Positions 63,997-64,000 of a stretch of 64,000 nucleotides of DNA are shown here, one piece after another. Origin of the DNA: Acanthornis magna (lineage: Eukaryota; Chordata; Aves; Passeriformes; Acanthizidae); assembly GCA_036785705.1 (NCBI GenBank), contig JAWUZG010000332.1, positions 2,976,001-3,040,000 of the forward strand, read 5' to 3'. Every line of letters begins with the position of its first letter. Position 1 is the stretch's first letter. A program made the translations under genes and the position numbers. The notes beneath the pieces are model-generated. The model was not told the DNA's origin, searched no databases, and saw only the letters and a program-made list of their open reading frames with translations.

Positions 63997-64000
63997 ACTG
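63997..64000 (+). CDS. DOCK2: Possible first bases of the next DOCK2 exon, cut by the window end
   Basis: TTCTGCTTATTTTTCCTTTCAG is an almost ideal 3' splice site, and ACTG follows. The previous exon ends at a codon boundary, so a Thr codon plus a G would open the exon. The human exon opens Ser-His-Phe-Val. Four bases cannot prove identity. Confidence 0.3.

Overview
The window is vertebrate nuclear DNA, almost certainly from a bird and probably a passerine. It is AT-rich and CpG-poor, and its genes are small exons separated by long introns. CR1 retroposon pieces occur throughout. At 62.8 kb a fragment joins a tRNA-Ile-like head to a CR1-like tail, the arrangement of the passerine TguSINE1 family.

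Two genes are present on opposite strands. The plus strand carries six consecutive internal exons of DOCK2, the leukocyte Rac guanine-nucleotide exchange factor: 2306-2440, 4700-4808, 11237-11307, 11590-11696, 25472-25620 and 31579-31671. Spliced together they give one uninterrupted frame of 221 codons with matching phases and GT/AG at every border. They fall in the helical region between the DHR-1 and DHR-2 domains. The first exons, the catalytic DHR-2 and the 3' end lie outside the window. After 31671 an intron of at least 32 kb begins. It may end at 63996, where a strong acceptor is followed by only four bases.

Inside that intron, on the minus strand, lies INSYN2B (formerly FAM196B), a paralogue of the inhibitory-synapse factor INSYN2A. 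Its whole coding sequence can be assembled from three exons (46446-45131, 42449-42375 and 38867-38681) into a 525-residue protein. Exons 2 and 3 are too short or too split to show as long open frames, and were found by following splice phase and family similarity. INSYN2A is nested in DOCK1 in the same way, so the nesting supports calling the host gene DOCK2.

Layout: 1-2305 intron; 2.3-31.7 kb DOCK2 exons with introns holding CR1 pieces (18.2, 19.8-20.5, 23.3 and 25.8 kb), an LTR fragment (28.8-29.1 kb) and a 153-bp pure polypurine tract (30.6 kb); 31.7-64 kb the large DOCK2 intron with INSYN2B at 38.7-46.4 kb, CR1 pieces at 37.7 and 50.6 kb, and the tRNA/CR1 SINE at 62.8 kb.

I found no tRNA or rRNA gene, CRISPR array or convincing additional protein gene. 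Most other open frames are chance or repeat-derived. No new biological system is evident. The most useful follow-ups are the nested antisense pair, a possible alternative DOCK2 terminal exon at 63.5 kb, and the mirror-like polypurine tract.
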